A DNA stretch of 64,000 bases from JAMXLO01 sp036265005 (GTDB taxonomy: Bacteria; Pseudomonadota; Alphaproteobacteria; Acetobacterales; Acetobacteraceae), in contig DATAPW010000397.1 in assembly GCA_036265005.1 (NCBI GenBank), positions 1 through 64,000 of the forward strand, in the 5' to 3' direction. Positions within the stretch are counted from its first letter, which is position 1. Every line of letters starts with the position of its first letter. The translations under genes were made by a program, and so were the position numbers. A model generated the notes under the pieces. The model did not search any database and had not been told where the DNA came from. It saw only the letters and a program-made list of their open reading frames with translations. Below are positions 27,494 to 37,842 of this stretch, in pieces.

Positions 27494-28393
27494 TCACGCC
27501 AGCGCCCAGATGCCGACCTCATGCCCGGGCACGAAGTTGCGGTTGTTCATGTCCGGGTTGCGGTTGACGAAGGTGCGGTTGAACATCGGATGACGCATGC
27601 TGCGCGTCTCGTGCTCGATACGGAACAGCGGCTTGTTGCTGTCCACATCGACGATGTCCAGGAAGCGATACTGGTGCTGGTCGCTTTCCTCGCTGATCAG
27701 TCCACGCTCCACCAGCTTCTGGTGCGGGCCGGAGAAGTCGGCCAGCGTGACCTGGATGTGGTGCCCGTCGTACTCCGGCTGCGGCTTGTCGGTCTCGCGA
27801 TACGTCACCTTGCTGTCGCCCGACATGCTGACCCACGCGTATGGCCCCTTCTCGTCCTTCGCGACGCCGGCGATGCCGCCGAGGATCTCGCGATAGAAGC
27901 GCACGATCGCCTGCAGGTCGGTGCCGGCCGGAATGTCGAACTCGACATACGGCATGCCGACGCGAAGCTGGCCGAAGCGCACCGGATCGGGGGCGTGGAC
28001 GCGGATGCGATTACCCCACGGGCAGGTCGCCTCGACCACGTCGTCGCCGGTCTGCCTGAAGCTGAATTTGGTACCCTCGAGGTACGTCTTTACGTAGTCC
28101 AGCCGCTTCAACAGCGCTTCCAGATCGGGCATCACCAGCGCGGTGGTGCCGCGCACCACCTGAGGCGGATTGCGCGTCGGCAGGTGGAACTGGCCCCGCC
28201 CCACGTTCACCCACATGTTCTCCAGCCCTGCCATCAGGTAGGGATCGCGGGTCAGGCCGAGGCCCATGAGGTAGAAGGCCGTTGCCTTGGTCTGGTCGGG
28301 CACAGTGACGTTGACGTGCCCCAGCTCGACGATGTTGCCAAGGTCCTCGACCGTCCGGTCGAATTGCGGCTTTGTCGCCATCGTGTCGTTCAT
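27494..28393 (-). CDS. VOC family (glyoxalase/extradiol dioxygenase-fold) protein
   Basis: About 299 residues from ATG 28393; another in-frame ATG is at 28381. Two vicinal-oxygen-chelate modules are seen, the first with LGHVNVTVPDQTKATAFYLMGLGL and the second with MPYVEFDIPAGTDLQAIVRFYREILGG. Candidate metal ligands are His in LGHVNV, His in YDGHHIQV and Glu in LFRIEHET, which fits a catalytic metal site in a dioxygenase or isomerase. No aromatic-degradation genes adjoin it, so the substrate is unknown. It is divergent from the MFS gene. Confidence 0.75.
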   Translation of the reverse strand: MNDTMATKPQFDRTVEDLGNIVELGHVNVTVPDQTKATAFYLMGLGLTRDPYLMAGLENMWVNVGRGQFHLPTRNPPQVVRGTTALVMPDLEALLKRLDYVKTYLEGTKFSFRQTGDDVVEATCPWGNRIRVHAPDPVRFGQLRVGMPYVEFDIPAGTDLQAIVRFYREILGGIAGVAKDEKGPYAWVSMSGDSKVTYRETDKPQPEYDGHHIQVTLADFSGPHQKLVERGLISEESDQHQYRFLDIVDVDSNKPLFRIEHETRSMRHPMFNRTFVNRNPDMNNRNFVPGHEVGIWALA

Positions 28394-28493
28394 TTCAGGA
28401 GTCCCCTCTGCCGGATTTTGGTCCGATGGAGCATGATAATGCCGGCTGGCGCTTCCGGTCCATGGGGGAGGCGCTGCGCGGGGGGAAGCGATC

Positions 28494-28592
28494 ATGGCGG
28501 CAGACACTGGGCCGGCGATGGGCTGGGCAGAACGGGTGCGTCTCGACGGCATGGCGCTGGCTCCGGCAGTGCACGTGACCAAGGGCAACTGA
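28494..28592 (+). CDS. Possible small ORF upstream of the MFS transporter
   Basis: A 32-codon frame from ATG 28494 to TGA 28590-28592, preceded by GGGGGAAG, ends 12 bases before the MFS start. Predicted product begins MAADTGPAMGWAERV. There is no recognised family and no membrane segment. It could be a leader peptide for translational coupling of the transporter, or chance. It is shorter than usual annotation cut-offs. Confidence 0.22.
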   Translation: MAADTGPAMGWAERVRLDGMALAPAVHVTKGN

Positions 28593-28604
28593 AGCACAGG
28601 CAAC

Positions 28605-29903
28605 ATGCTCTATCGCCGGCACGAGCTGACCGATCTTCGCCCCGCACCGGCCTCGCCAAAGCCTGGCGTGCGTGCCCTGCTCGCATCGCGCACATTCCTG
28701 CGCCTGTGGGCGATCGGCGGCTGCGTCAATACCATGCGCTGGTTCGAGGTGCTGACCGCCGCATTGTTCACGCTCGACGCCACCGGATCGGGCCTGGCCG
28801 TTGCCGTGGTGTCGGCCGCGCGCACCATGCCGATGCTGCTGCTCGGCGCGTTCGCCGGCGTGATGTCGGAGGCGGTGAACCGCAAGCATGTCCTGCTGAT
28901 CGGCCAGATCGTCTCCAGCCTGTCGTCGGCAACGATTGCCGTGCTGGCGATATTCGGGATCGCGCAACCTTGGCACGTCGCTGTCGCCGCGCTGGTGGCC
29001 GGCACCGTCTGGTCCACCGAGATGTCCACCCGCCGCCGCATGGTGGGCGAGTGCGTGGAGGGCCCAATGGTGGCGCGCGCCCTGGCGCTCGACACCGTGA
29101 CCAATTCCACCACCAGGCTGCTGGGTCCGATGGCGGCAGGCGCCGCGTACCAGATGACGGGCCTTGCCGGTGCCTACGCGGCATCGGCATTTGTCTATCT
29201 GGTCGCGGCGACCTTGGTGGTCGGACTGGCCTACCAGCAGTCGAGCCGCCGGATCGTGCTTGCCAACGTGCCGCATGAGCTGGCCGAGGCATTCAACTTC
29301 GCGCGTGGCCACCTGATCATCGGCGGCGTGCTCGCTGTCACCATTGCGATGAACCTGCTGGGCTTCTGCTATTCGGCGCTGGTTGCACCGATCGGGCGGC
29401 AGATCTTCATGGTGTCGCCGACGTTGACCGGCATGCTGGCCGGGGCGGAATCATTCGGCGCGCTGTTCGGTGGACTATGGCTGACCAGCGGCAGCCCGCG
29501 ATTGAGCGGACGCACGCTCATGGTCGGTGGCTCGCTGTTGTTCCTGGTGTGCGTGATCCTGATGCCGTTCGCGCCGAGCTTCCCCTTGGCCTGCGCGCTG
29601 CTGGTGACCGGCGGGTTCGGCTCCGCTGCCTTCGCAAACATGCAGACCTCGCTGATCGTGCTGCACGCGCCGCCGCATATCCGCTCGCGCCTGATGGGGC
29701 TGCTGACCGTATGCATCGGCATGGGGCCACTCGGCATCCTGCTGATCGGCGCGCTGGCCGACTATTACGGCCCGCTGGTCGCGGTCGACATCATGGCACT
29801 CACCGGACTGGTCGCCGTCAGCGCCATCGGGTTGGTATGGCGACAGAACGACCTGCGCCGGCCGGCCGGCGAGCGGGAACCCGAACTGGCCGCCAAGGAC
29901 TGA
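28605..29903 (+). CDS. Major facilitator superfamily transporter
   Basis: The 432-residue protein has about 12 hydrophobic helices in two halves joined by a central basic loop (around LAYQQSSRRIVL). It shows MFS-type features such as MLLLGAFAGVMSEAVNRKHVL in the first cytoplasmic loop region and RSRLMGLLTVCIGMGPLGILLIGALAD late in the protein. The ENTS/MefA-like branch (often macrolide or siderophore exporters) has this layout, but substrate cannot be inferred. Ribosome-site support at ATG 28605 is weak. A CoA-transferase gene follows in the same direction after 93 bases. Confidence 0.85.
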   Translation: MLYRRHELTDLRPAPASPKPGVRALLASRTFLRLWAIGGCVNTMRWFEVLTAALFTLDATGSGLAVAVVSAARTMPMLLLGAFAGVMSEAVNRKHVLLIGQIVSSLSSATIAVLAIFGIAQPWHVAVAALVAGTVWSTEMSTRRRMVGECVEGPMVARALALDTVTNSTTRLLGPMAAGAAYQMTGLAGAYAASAFVYLVAATLVVGLAYQQSSRRIVLANVPHELAEAFNFARGHLIIGGVLAVTIAMNLLGFCYSALVAPIGRQIFMVSPTLTGMLAGAESFGALFGGLWLTSGSPRLSGRTLMVGGSLLFLVCVILMPFAPSFPLACALLVTGGFGSAAFANMQTSLIVLHAPPHIRSRLMGLLTVCIGMGPLGILLIGALADYYGPLVAVDIMALTGLVAVSAIGLVWRQNDLRRPAGEREPELAAKD

Positions 29904-29996
29904 AACACGGCGTTCCTTGGAACACGCCGCGCCTTGTGCCAACCTGATCGCCGGGATCGTCAAGCAATCAATGCCACCTGCGGGAGGACTACGGCC

Positions 29997-31226
29997 ATGC
30001 AAGATGTCAGCGTAGAACTGAAGTTTCTTTCCGGTGTCCGTATCGTCGATTTCACCCAGTTCGAGGCTGGGCCTTCCTGCACGGAAGCCCTGGCGTGGCT
30101 CGGCGCCGAGGTTGTGAAGATCGAAAACCCCAAGACCGGCGATCCGGGTCGCCGGCTGCGCGCGGGGCAGCCCGACGATGATCCATTTTACTTCCACATG
30201 TTCAATGCCAACAAGAAATCGATCACCGTCAACCTGAAAACGCCGCGCGGCCTGGAACTGGTGAAGGACCTGCTGCGCAAGGCCGATGTGTGCGTGGAAA
30301 ATATGGCGCCCGGCACGATCGAGCGGCTGGGACTGGGCTATGACGTGGTGCGCGAACTGAACCCCGGCATCATCTATTGCCAGGTGAAGGGCTTCGGCAC
30401 CGGCAGCCCGTACGAGAAGAACCTCGCGTTCGACATGATCGCGCAGGCAACCGGCGGCACCATCAGCGTAACCGGCGAAAAGGGGCGCATGCCGGTGAAG
30501 CCCGGCCTGTCACTCGGCGACACCGGCACCGGCATGACAATGGCAATCACCATTCTCGGTGCGCTGTTCCGTCGCGCGGCGACCGGCGAAGGTCACCGGC
30601 TGCAGGTGGCGATGCAGGATGCCATGCTGCACTACATGCGCACCAACTTCGCGACGCAGGCGCGCAGCGGCAAGGCGGTGGAGCGCGACGGCACGCATTC
30701 GGGCGGCGGCAGCAACGCCCCGTCGGGACTGTATCCGTGTGCGCCGGGCGGCGCGAACGACTACGTGTGGATCATGACCAGCCGGGCAAATCCCGAGCAC
30801 TGGGCGCGGCTGTGCAAGGTGATGGGACGCGAGGAACTCATCAGCGACCCGCGCTTCGCCACACCGCGCGACCGCGTGAAGAACGATGGCGAGCTGGATG
30901 CGATCATCACGGCATGGACACGCACGCGCACCAAGCACGAGGCGATGGAACAGGTCGGCGGCGCAGGCATTCCCGCCGGGGCGGTGCTCGACACGATGGA
31001 ACTGCACAATGAGCCGACATTCGAGGCGCGCGGCATCCTGCAGGTGATGCAGCACCCGGTGCACCAGCCGTTCAAGATGCCGGCATGGCCGGTGCGGGTC
31101 GATGGCAAGCCGCCGCAGGTGAAGGCCTCGCCGGTGCTCGGTCAGCACACCGACGATGTGCTGACAAGCTGGCTCGGGATGAGCGAGGCGGAGGTGAAGG
31201 CGCTGCACGCCGAACAGGTGGTGTAG
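29997..31226 (+). CDS. Class III CoA-transferase (CaiB/BaiF; formyl-CoA transferase-like)
   Basis: About 409 residues from ATG 29997, with GGGAGG nine bases upstream. Family III features include RIVDFTQFEAGPSCTEAL, GAEVVKIENP, NANKKSITVNLKTPRG, ADVCVENMAPGTIERLG, the catalytic aspartate in LGDTGTGM, and the C-terminal PVLGQHTDDVL. The length and the Asp motif resemble formyl-CoA:oxalate CoA-transferase, but no oxalyl-CoA decarboxylase is in the window and an alkyl or succinyl donor is equally possible. It moves CoA between carboxylic acids in the cytosol. Confidence 0.85.
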   Translation: MQDVSVELKFLSGVRIVDFTQFEAGPSCTEALAWLGAEVVKIENPKTGDPGRRLRAGQPDDDPFYFHMFNANKKSITVNLKTPRGLELVKDLLRKADVCVENMAPGTIERLGLGYDVVRELNPGIIYCQVKGFGTGSPYEKNLAFDMIAQATGGTISVTGEKGRMPVKPGLSLGDTGTGMTMAITILGALFRRAATGEGHRLQVAMQDAMLHYMRTNFATQARSGKAVERDGTHSGGGSNAPSGLYPCAPGGANDYVWIMTSRANPEHWARLCKVMGREELISDPRFATPRDRVKNDGELDAIITAWTRTRTKHEAMEQVGGAGIPAGAVLDTMELHNEPTFEARGILQVMQHPVHQPFKMPAWPVRVDGKPPQVKASPVLGQHTDDVLTSWLGMSEAEVKALHAEQVV

Positions 31227-31232
31227 CGATAG

Positions 31233-31262
31233 CCGTTGTCCCCGCGTGCGCGGGGACAACGG
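31233..31262. terminator. Perfect 14-base hairpin between convergent genes
   Basis: CCGTTGTCCCCGCG, a 2-base TG loop, then the exact reverse complement, fills the 36 bases between the stops of the CoA-transferase and the acyl-CoA dehydrogenase. It would serve both strands. No U tract is visible, so it could instead be a repeat element or a Rho-assisted terminator. Confidence 0.6.
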
Positions 31263-32423
31263 TCACGCCGCCTTGGTCTTGCCGAACAACCCGCCAAGCT
31301 GCGCCAGCGTCGCCAGGTGTGCATCGGCATCGCCGAACAGCATGTCGATCATCGTCATGCGCTTGAAGTAGTGGCCGACATTGTATTCCATGGTCATGCC
31401 GATGCCGCCGTGCAACTGGATCGCTTCCTGGCCGATATGCTTGCCTGACCGGCCGATCTGCACCTTCGCGGCCGCCATCGCGCGGCGCCGTTCGGTGGCA
31501 TCCTCCTCGGCCGCCATGACCGCAGCGAACATCGCCATGCTGCGCGCCTGTTCGAGCGCCACCAGCATGTCCACCGAGCGGTGCTGCAAGACCTGGAACT
31601 GACCGATCGGCCGGCCGAACTGCTGGCGCGTCTTGAGGTATTCCAGCGTCGTCTCGTGCATCACCTGCATGGTGCCGACCGCTTCCGCGCACAATGCGGC
31701 AATCGCTTCGTCCACCACGTGCTCGACCGCCGGCAGCGCCCCGCCCGCGTCGCCCAGCATGTCGCCGGCGGGCACCCGCACGCCAGACAGCGTGACCTCG
31801 GCGGCCCGCAGTCCGTCCTGCGTCGGATAGCCGCGCCGCGTCACACCGGTGGCAGACGGATCGACCAGGAACAGGCCGATGCCCTGGCGGTCGCGACGAT
31901 TGCCGGACACGCGCGCCGTCACCAGCAGCCGATTGGCGCAATCACCGTGCAGCACGACGCTCTTGGCGCCGTCCAACACCCAGTCTGCGCCATCCTGCCG
32001 CGCGGTGGTGGCGACATCGGCGAGGTTGTAGCGCGATTGCCGTTCGACATGCGCGAACGCCAACTTCAGTTTGCCCTGGGCGATTTCGGGAATCAGCGCC
32101 TGTTGCTGCGCCGGCGTCCCGGCGCGCCGCAGCAGCCCACCGCCGAGAATCACCGTGGCGAAATACGGCTCCAGCACGAGGCCGCGGCCGAATGTCTCCA
32201 TCACGATCATCGTCTCGACCGGGCCGCCGCCGAACCCGCCATATTGCTCGGCGAACGGCAATCCGAGCAGACCGAGTTCGGCGTATTGCTTCCACGCGTC
32301 CCGGCCCCAGCCATCCGGTTCGGCCAGGTACTTCTTGCGTTGTTCGAACTGGTACTGATCGTTGATCAGCCGATCGACGCTGTCCTTGAGCAGGCGCTGT
32401 TCGTCGGTGAGGTCGAAGTCCAT
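31263..32423 (-). CDS. Acyl-CoA dehydrogenase family protein (second subunit of a pair)
   Basis: About 386 residues from ATG 32423; its start lies two bases downstream of the previous gene's stop. ACAD features are MDFDLTDEQRLLKDSVDRL, PFAEQYGGFGG, FAHVERQSRY, GLFLVDPSATGV, and the FAD-contact helix RQQFGRPIGQFQVLQHRSVD. Near the C-terminus it has QLHGGIGMTMEYNVGHYFKR and then MTMIDMLFGDADAH, where the usual Y-E-G(T) catalytic glutamate motif is not present. This is typical of non-catalytic partners in heteromeric acyl-CoA dehydrogenases. It is transcribed with the adjacent ACAD gene. Confidence 0.87.
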   Translation of the reverse strand: MDFDLTDEQRLLKDSVDRLINDQYQFEQRKKYLAEPDGWGRDAWKQYAELGLLGLPFAEQYGGFGGGPVETMIVMETFGRGLVLEPYFATVILGGGLLRRAGTPAQQQALIPEIAQGKLKLAFAHVERQSRYNLADVATTARQDGADWVLDGAKSVVLHGDCANRLLVTARVSGNRRDRQGIGLFLVDPSATGVTRRGYPTQDGLRAAEVTLSGVRVPAGDMLGDAGGALPAVEHVVDEAIAALCAEAVGTMQVMHETTLEYLKTRQQFGRPIGQFQVLQHRSVDMLVALEQARSMAMFAAVMAAEEDATERRRAMAAAKVQIGRSGKHIGQEAIQLHGGIGMTMEYNVGHYFKRMTMIDMLFGDADAHLATLAQLGGLFGKTKAA

Positions 32424-32424
32424 G

Positions 32425-33621
<1,197 letters not shown>

Positions 33622-33634
33622 CGCTGCTGTCCTC

Positions 33635-34183
33635 TCACTCGGCTGCGGCGCGCTTCAACCGATCGGCGAAGGTCTTGCGAAACTTGCTGACCTTCGGCGC
33701 CACGACCGCCTGGCAGTAGCCGGTCCACGGATTGCGCGCGAAATAGTCATGGTGTTCCGGCTCGGCTTCATAGAACGCCTTGAGCGGCTCGATCTGCGTC
33801 ACGATCGCCGCACCCCAGATCTTCGCGTCGGCGATCTCCTTGATCACCGCCTCGGCGGTCTGCCGCTGCGCATCCGAATGCGTCAGGATGATCGAGCGGT
33901 ACTGCGTACCGACGTCATGCCCCTGCCGATCCTTTGTCGTCGGATCATGGATGGTGAAGAACACCCGCAGCAGATCGGCATAGGACAGTTCGGCGGGGTC
34001 AAATTTGATCTGCACGACTTCGGCGTGGCCGGTGGACCCGCCACAGACCGCCTTGTAGCTCGGGTTCGGGACATCCCCGCCGGCGTAGCCCGACATCACG
34101 CTGGTGACCCCGCGCAGGTCCTTGTAGACGGCCTCCAGACACCAAAAGCAGCCGCCGCCGAGGGTGGCGATCTCTTCGCTCAT
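33635..34183 (-). CDS. msrA: Peptide-methionine (S)-S-oxide reductase
   Basis: The 182-residue protein has the MsrA active site GGGCFWC (Cys12), GYAGGDVPNPSYKAVCGG, GHAEVVQIKFDP, FFTIHDPTTKDRQGHDVGTQYRS and YCQAVVAPKVSKFRK with a recycling cysteine. It reduces methionine-S-sulfoxide in oxidised proteins. It follows the HisD-like gene by 30 bases on the same strand, so it may be the last gene of the liv operon, though this could be chance adjacency. Start ATG 34183 is preceded by GGGAG. Confidence 0.95.
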   Translation of the reverse strand: MSEEIATLGGGCFWCLEAVYKDLRGVTSVMSGYAGGDVPNPSYKAVCGGSTGHAEVVQIKFDPAELSYADLLRVFFTIHDPTTKDRQGHDVGTQYRSIILTHSDAQRQTAEAVIKEIADAKIWGAAIVTQIEPLKAFYEAEPEHHDYFARNPWTGYCQAVVAPKVSKFRKTFADRLKRAAAE

Positions 34184-34213
34184 GCTCGTCGCTCCCTTAT
34201 CCTGTGGTCCGCA

Positions 34214-35527
34214 TCATAGCGGCGCCCGCGCGTCCGTCACCCCCGCGGCATTTTTGCCGCCGTACCGTCGCACCCGCAGATCCGCCTGCTCCTTGTGGGC
34301 GGCAAAATTCTCGATGGCGCAGAGCCGCGAGCAGTACTCGCCGATCTTTGCCGTCGCCTCCGGGCTGACCTCCTGGTAGGTCACCGTCTTCAGGAACTTG
34401 CCGACCCACAGCCCGCCGGTATAGCGCGCTGCACGCTTGGTCGGCAGCGTGTGATTGGTGCCGATCACCTTGTCGCCATAGGCGACGTTGGTCTCCTTGC
34501 CGAGAAACAGCGACCCGTAATTGGTCATCCGCTGCAGGAACCAGCGCGGTTCGCGCGTCAGCACCTGCACATGCTCCGACGCGATGCGATCGGCCTCGGT
34601 CACCATCTCGTCGTCGGTATCGCATAGGATCACCTGCCCGTGATCGCGCCACGCCACGCCGGCAATATCGGCGGTCGCCAGCCTGGCAAGCTGGCGATCG
34701 ATCTCCCCCTGGATCTCGTTGGCGATCTTCGCTGATGTGGTCAGGAGGATCGCCGGCGAGGTCGGCCCATGTTCCGCCTGGCCGAGCAGATCGGTGGCGC
34801 ACATTTCCGCGTCCGCCGTATCGTCGGCGATGATCAGCGTCTCGGTCGGTCCCGCCAGCAGGTCGATGCCGACGCGCCCGAACAATTGCCGCTTCGCCTC
34901 GGCGACGAACGCATTGCCCGGTCCCACCAGCATATCGACTGCAGGAATGCTGGGCGTACCGAGAGCCATCGCCGCCACTGCCTGAATGCCGCCGAGCAGA
35001 TAGATCTCGTCCGCGCCGCCAAGCGCCATCGCAGCCACCGTGGCGGCGGGCGGCACGCCGTTCAACGGCGGCGTGCATGCGGCGACACGCTTCACCCCGG
35101 CGACCTTGGCGGTCAGCACGCTCATATGCGCCGACGCCACCATCGGATAGCGGCCACCCGGTACATAACAGCCGACGCTCGCGACCGGGATATTCTTATG
35201 ACCGAGCCTCACCCCTGGCAGCGTCTCCACTTCCACGTCGCGCAGTGCTGTGCGCTGGACCTCGGCGAAACGTCGGATCTGTGCCTGCGCGAACTTGATG
35301 TCGTCGATCACCTGTGCCGGCAGGCTGTCTATCAAGGCCTGGATCTCCGCCGCCGACAGCCTGAAATCCTTCGGTTCCCACTTGTCGAATTTCACCGACA
35401 GCTCACGCACCGCCGCATCGCCGCGCCGAATGACATCGTCGAGGATCGCCTCAACGGTCTGGCGCACCTTGCGATCGGCTTCGAACTTCTCTTCGTCGGT
35501 CGCACCGCGCTTGAGATAACGGATCAT
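34214..35527 (-). CDS. Histidinol dehydrogenase paralogue (HpsN-like)
   Basis: The 437-residue protein starts at ATG 35527 behind AGGAG and has the full HisD fold: ASVGCYVPGGRYPMVASAHM, GPGNAFVAEAKRQLFG, GPTETLIIADD, and zinc-ligand regions QAEHGP (Gln, His), GDKVIGTNHTLPT (Asp) and IENFAAHKEQAD (His). No other his genes are near. The IRYLKRG start and the liv/SDR context match the paralogues that oxidise sulfopropanediol (HpsN) or other 1,2-diol or amino alcohol compounds, rather than histidine biosynthesis. It probably performs a two-step NAD-linked alcohol-to-acid oxidation. It follows the SDR gene by 8 bases. Confidence 0.83.
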   Translation of the reverse strand: MIRYLKRGATDEEKFEADRKVRQTVEAILDDVIRRGDAAVRELSVKFDKWEPKDFRLSAAEIQALIDSLPAQVIDDIKFAQAQIRRFAEVQRTALRDVEVETLPGVRLGHKNIPVASVGCYVPGGRYPMVASAHMSVLTAKVAGVKRVAACTPPLNGVPPAATVAAMALGGADEIYLLGGIQAVAAMALGTPSIPAVDMLVGPGNAFVAEAKRQLFGRVGIDLLAGPTETLIIADDTADAEMCATDLLGQAEHGPTSPAILLTTSAKIANEIQGEIDRQLARLATADIAGVAWRDHGQVILCDTDDEMVTEADRIASEHVQVLTREPRWFLQRMTNYGSLFLGKETNVAYGDKVIGTNHTLPTKRAARYTGGLWVGKFLKTVTYQEVSPEATAKIGEYCSRLCAIENFAAHKEQADLRVRRYGGKNAAGVTDARAPL

Positions 35528-35535
35528 GGCAACTC

Positions 35536-36300
35536 CTATTCCGCGGTCCAGCCGCCATCGACGACAAGCGACGTGCCGGTCACCAACGCTGCCGCATCGG
35601 ATGCGAGAAACACCACCGCGCCCATCAAATCCTCCACCGTTCCCAATCGGCCAAGCTTGATTCGCCGCACGACATCGTCGTGGAACGCCTTGTCGCTCCA
35701 GAACGGCCGGGTCAGCGGCGTATCGATGAAGGTTGGGCCGATCGTGTTCACCCTTATGCCGTGCGGCGCCAGGTCGATCGCCATCGCCTTCGCCAAGCCC
35801 TCGATGCCGTGCTTGCTCATGCAGTACACCGTGCGCCGCGCACCGCCGACATGGCCCATCTGCGAAGAGATATGGATGATCGAACCCGCCTTGCCCGCTG
35901 CTACCATCTGCCGGGCCGCCGCCTGTGCCACAAAGAACGCGGCGCGCTGGTTCAGGTTGGTGATGGCGTCGTAATCCTGCTCGGTCACCTCGAGGAATGG
36001 TGCCGGACGATTGGTGCCGGCATTGTTCACAAGCACATCGAACGGCGCCTGCGTTTCGATTGCCGCGCGCACCGCCGTAAGGTCGGTCACATCCAGCATG
36101 ATCGGTTCGGCGCTGCCGCCGTCGCGGCGAATCTGTGCCGATGCCGCCTCGATCTCCGCGGAAGTGCGCGCCGCCAACACGACATGCGCTCCGGCCTGCG
36201 CCAATGCGGCGGTGGCGGCCAGGCCGATACCGCGGCCAGCACCGGTAACCAGTGCACGTCGTCCGTCCAACCGCAACGACGGTGTTTTCGGCAGCTGCAT
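35536..36300 (-). CDS. Short-chain dehydrogenase/reductase
   Basis: The 254-residue classical SDR starts at ATG 36300, with GAGGGG just upstream (a GTG directly before it is too close to the ribosome site). Motifs are TGAGRGIGLAA, DVTDLTAV, LVNNAGTNRPAPFLEVT, HISSQMGHVGGARRTVYCMSK with Ser, Tyr and Lys, and a C-terminal TGTSLVVDGGWTAE. In hps-type clusters an SDR (HpsO or HpsP) first oxidises or epimerises the diol before HpsN acts, which fits this gene's position between livF and the HisD-like gene. Substrate is unproven. Confidence 0.85.
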   Translation of the reverse strand: MQLPKTPSLRLDGRRALVTGAGRGIGLAATAALAQAGAHVVLAARTSAEIEAASAQIRRDGGSAEPIMLDVTDLTAVRAAIETQAPFDVLVNNAGTNRPAPFLEVTEQDYDAITNLNQRAAFFVAQAAARQMVAAGKAGSIIHISSQMGHVGGARRTVYCMSKHGIEGLAKAMAIDLAPHGIRVNTIGPTFIDTPLTRPFWSDKAFHDDVVRRIKLGRLGTVEDLMGAVVFLASDAAALVTGTSLVVDGGWTAE

Positions 36301-36361
36301 CACGCCCCTCTGCTACGTGGCGCGACGCACTATCCAGCGGATGCTTCGCCGCGGCAACACG

Positions 36362-37096
36362 TCAGCCCGGCAGCACCTCGTCCAGCGACCATTCCTCGGC
36401 TGAGGCGCCGGCCAGCGCCTGGATGCGCTCCTCGTCCGCACCCAGCTCCGCCGCGCTGCCGCTATAGACGATCTGGCCATTCTCGATCACGTACGCATCG
36501 TCCGCGACGTCCAGCGCAACGCGCACGTTCTGCTCGACCAGCAGCACGGAAATTCCCTCGACGCGCATCTGCGCGACGATGCGGAACACCTCGCGGACGA
36601 TCAGCGGCGCCAGGCCTTGCGACGGTTCATCGAGAATGAGCAGCCGTGGATTGAGCAACAGCGCGCGGGCGATCGACAGCATCTCCTGCTCGCCGCCGGA
36701 CAACTGGCGACCGCGATTCTGCTTGCGTTCGGCAAGGCGCGGGAAGAGCTGGTAGATGCGCGGGATGGTCCACGGACCAGGCCGCTCCATCGGCACCAGG
36801 AGGTTCTCGTCTACAGTGAGATTGGCGAAAATCCGCCGCCCCTCCGGCACGTAACCCACCCCCAGTCCGGCGATGCGGTAGGTCGGCAGCCGCGTGGTTT
36901 CCTGCCCGAACACCTGCACCCGACCACTGCGCGGCGGCGTCAGCCCGACCAGGCTGCGCAATGTCGTGGTCTTGCCGGCGCCGTTGCGCCCGAGCAGCGT
37001 CGTGATGCGACCTTCGGCCACCGTCAGCCCGACATCGTGCAGGATGTGGCTCTTGCCGTAGAAGGTGTTCAGGCCCTCGGCCTCCAACGCGTTCAT
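36362..37096 (-). CDS. livF: Branched-chain amino-acid-type ABC transporter ATPase (LivF family)
   Basis: The 244-residue ATPase has Walker A GRNGAGKTTTLRSLVG, the LSGGEQEMLSIARALL signature, LLILDEPSQGLAPLIV, and the LivF-type VPEGRRIFANLTVDENL. It starts at ATG 37096 and overlaps the livG stop. It is the second ATPase of a high-affinity importer for branched-chain amino acids or related compounds. SDR and HisD-like genes follow downstream on the same strand, so substrate may be a diol or sulfonate instead of Leu/Ile/Val. Confidence 0.9.
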   Translation of the reverse strand: MNALEAEGLNTFYGKSHILHDVGLTVAEGRITTLLGRNGAGKTTTLRSLVGLTPPRSGRVQVFGQETTRLPTYRIAGLGVGYVPEGRRIFANLTVDENLLVPMERPGPWTIPRIYQLFPRLAERKQNRGRQLSGGEQEMLSIARALLLNPRLLILDEPSQGLAPLIVREVFRIVAQMRVEGISVLLVEQNVRVALDVADDAYVIENGQIVYSGSAAELGADEERIQALAGASAEEWSLDEVLPG

Positions 37097-37842
37097 TCCG
37101 CCTTCCCCAGGTACGCCGCCTGCACGTGCGGATCCGCAGCGATCTCCTGCGGCGTGCCATCCGCCAGCATCCTGCCCTGATCCAACACCGTGATGCGATC
37201 GGCGAGATTGAACACCACCCGCATATCGTGCTCGATCAGCACGATCGTGAAGTTGCTGTTCTTGTGCAGTCGACGGATCAGGCCGGCAACCCGATAGGTC
37301 TCCTGCTCGCCCATGCCCGCCGTCGGTTCGTCCAGCAACAGCAGTCGCGGGCGCAACGCCAGCGCCATGGCAATCTCGGCGGCGCGCTGATCGCCATGCG
37401 ACAACTCGCCGACCAGCCGATCCGCCTTCCCATCGAGCCCCGTCACCATCATCAGTTCGTCCACCTCGCGCATCACGCGCACGGTCTCGGCACGACTGAC
37501 CCACATGTGCAGGCGGTAGCCATCGGCGGATTCCTGCGCAATGCGCACGTTCTCGCGCACCGTCAGCTCAGGGAAGATCTCGGTGATCTGGAAGGTGCGC
37601 GCCATGCCACGCGCGACACGCGACGCGACCGGAAGTTTGGTGACCACTTCGCCGTCGAACACGATCTCCCCCTTGGTGGGCGGGAAGAATCCCGAGATCA
37701 TGTTGAAGAACGTCGTCTTGCCGGCGCCGTTCGGGCCGATGATGGCGCGCAGCTCGCCCCGCGCGACCGTCAGCGATACTTCCTGCACCGCGACCAGGCT
37801 GCCGAAGTGCTTCGAGACGTTGCGAACCTCGAGCATGCTCAT
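37093..37842 (-). CDS. livG: Branched-chain amino-acid-type ABC transporter ATPase (LivG family)
   Basis: About 249 residues from ATG 37842, overlapping the livM stop as ATGA. It has Walker A GPNGAGKTTFFNMISG, the LivG-specific GMARTFQITEIFPELTVREN, the signature LSHGDQRAAEIAMAL, LLLLDEPTAGM, and the C-terminal GTPQEIAADPHVQAAYLG. Works with LivF as the motor of the importer. Confidence 0.92.
   Translation of the reverse strand: MSMLEVRNVSKHFGSLVAVQEVSLTVARGELRAIIGPNGAGKTTFFNMISGFFPPTKGEIVFDGEVVTKLPVASRVARGMARTFQITEIFPELTVRENVRIAQESADGYRLHMWVSRAETVRVMREVDELMMVTGLDGKADRLVGELSHGDQRAAEIAMALALRPRLLLLDEPTAGMGEQETYRVAGLIRRLHKNSNFTIVLIEHDMRVVFNLADRITVLDQGRMLADGTPQEIAADPHVQAAYLGKAE

Noticed and set aside
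31233..31262. Perfect palindrome considered as a protein-binding operator
   Set aside because: It lies between two stop codons rather than in a promoter, so a terminator or repeat is more likely.
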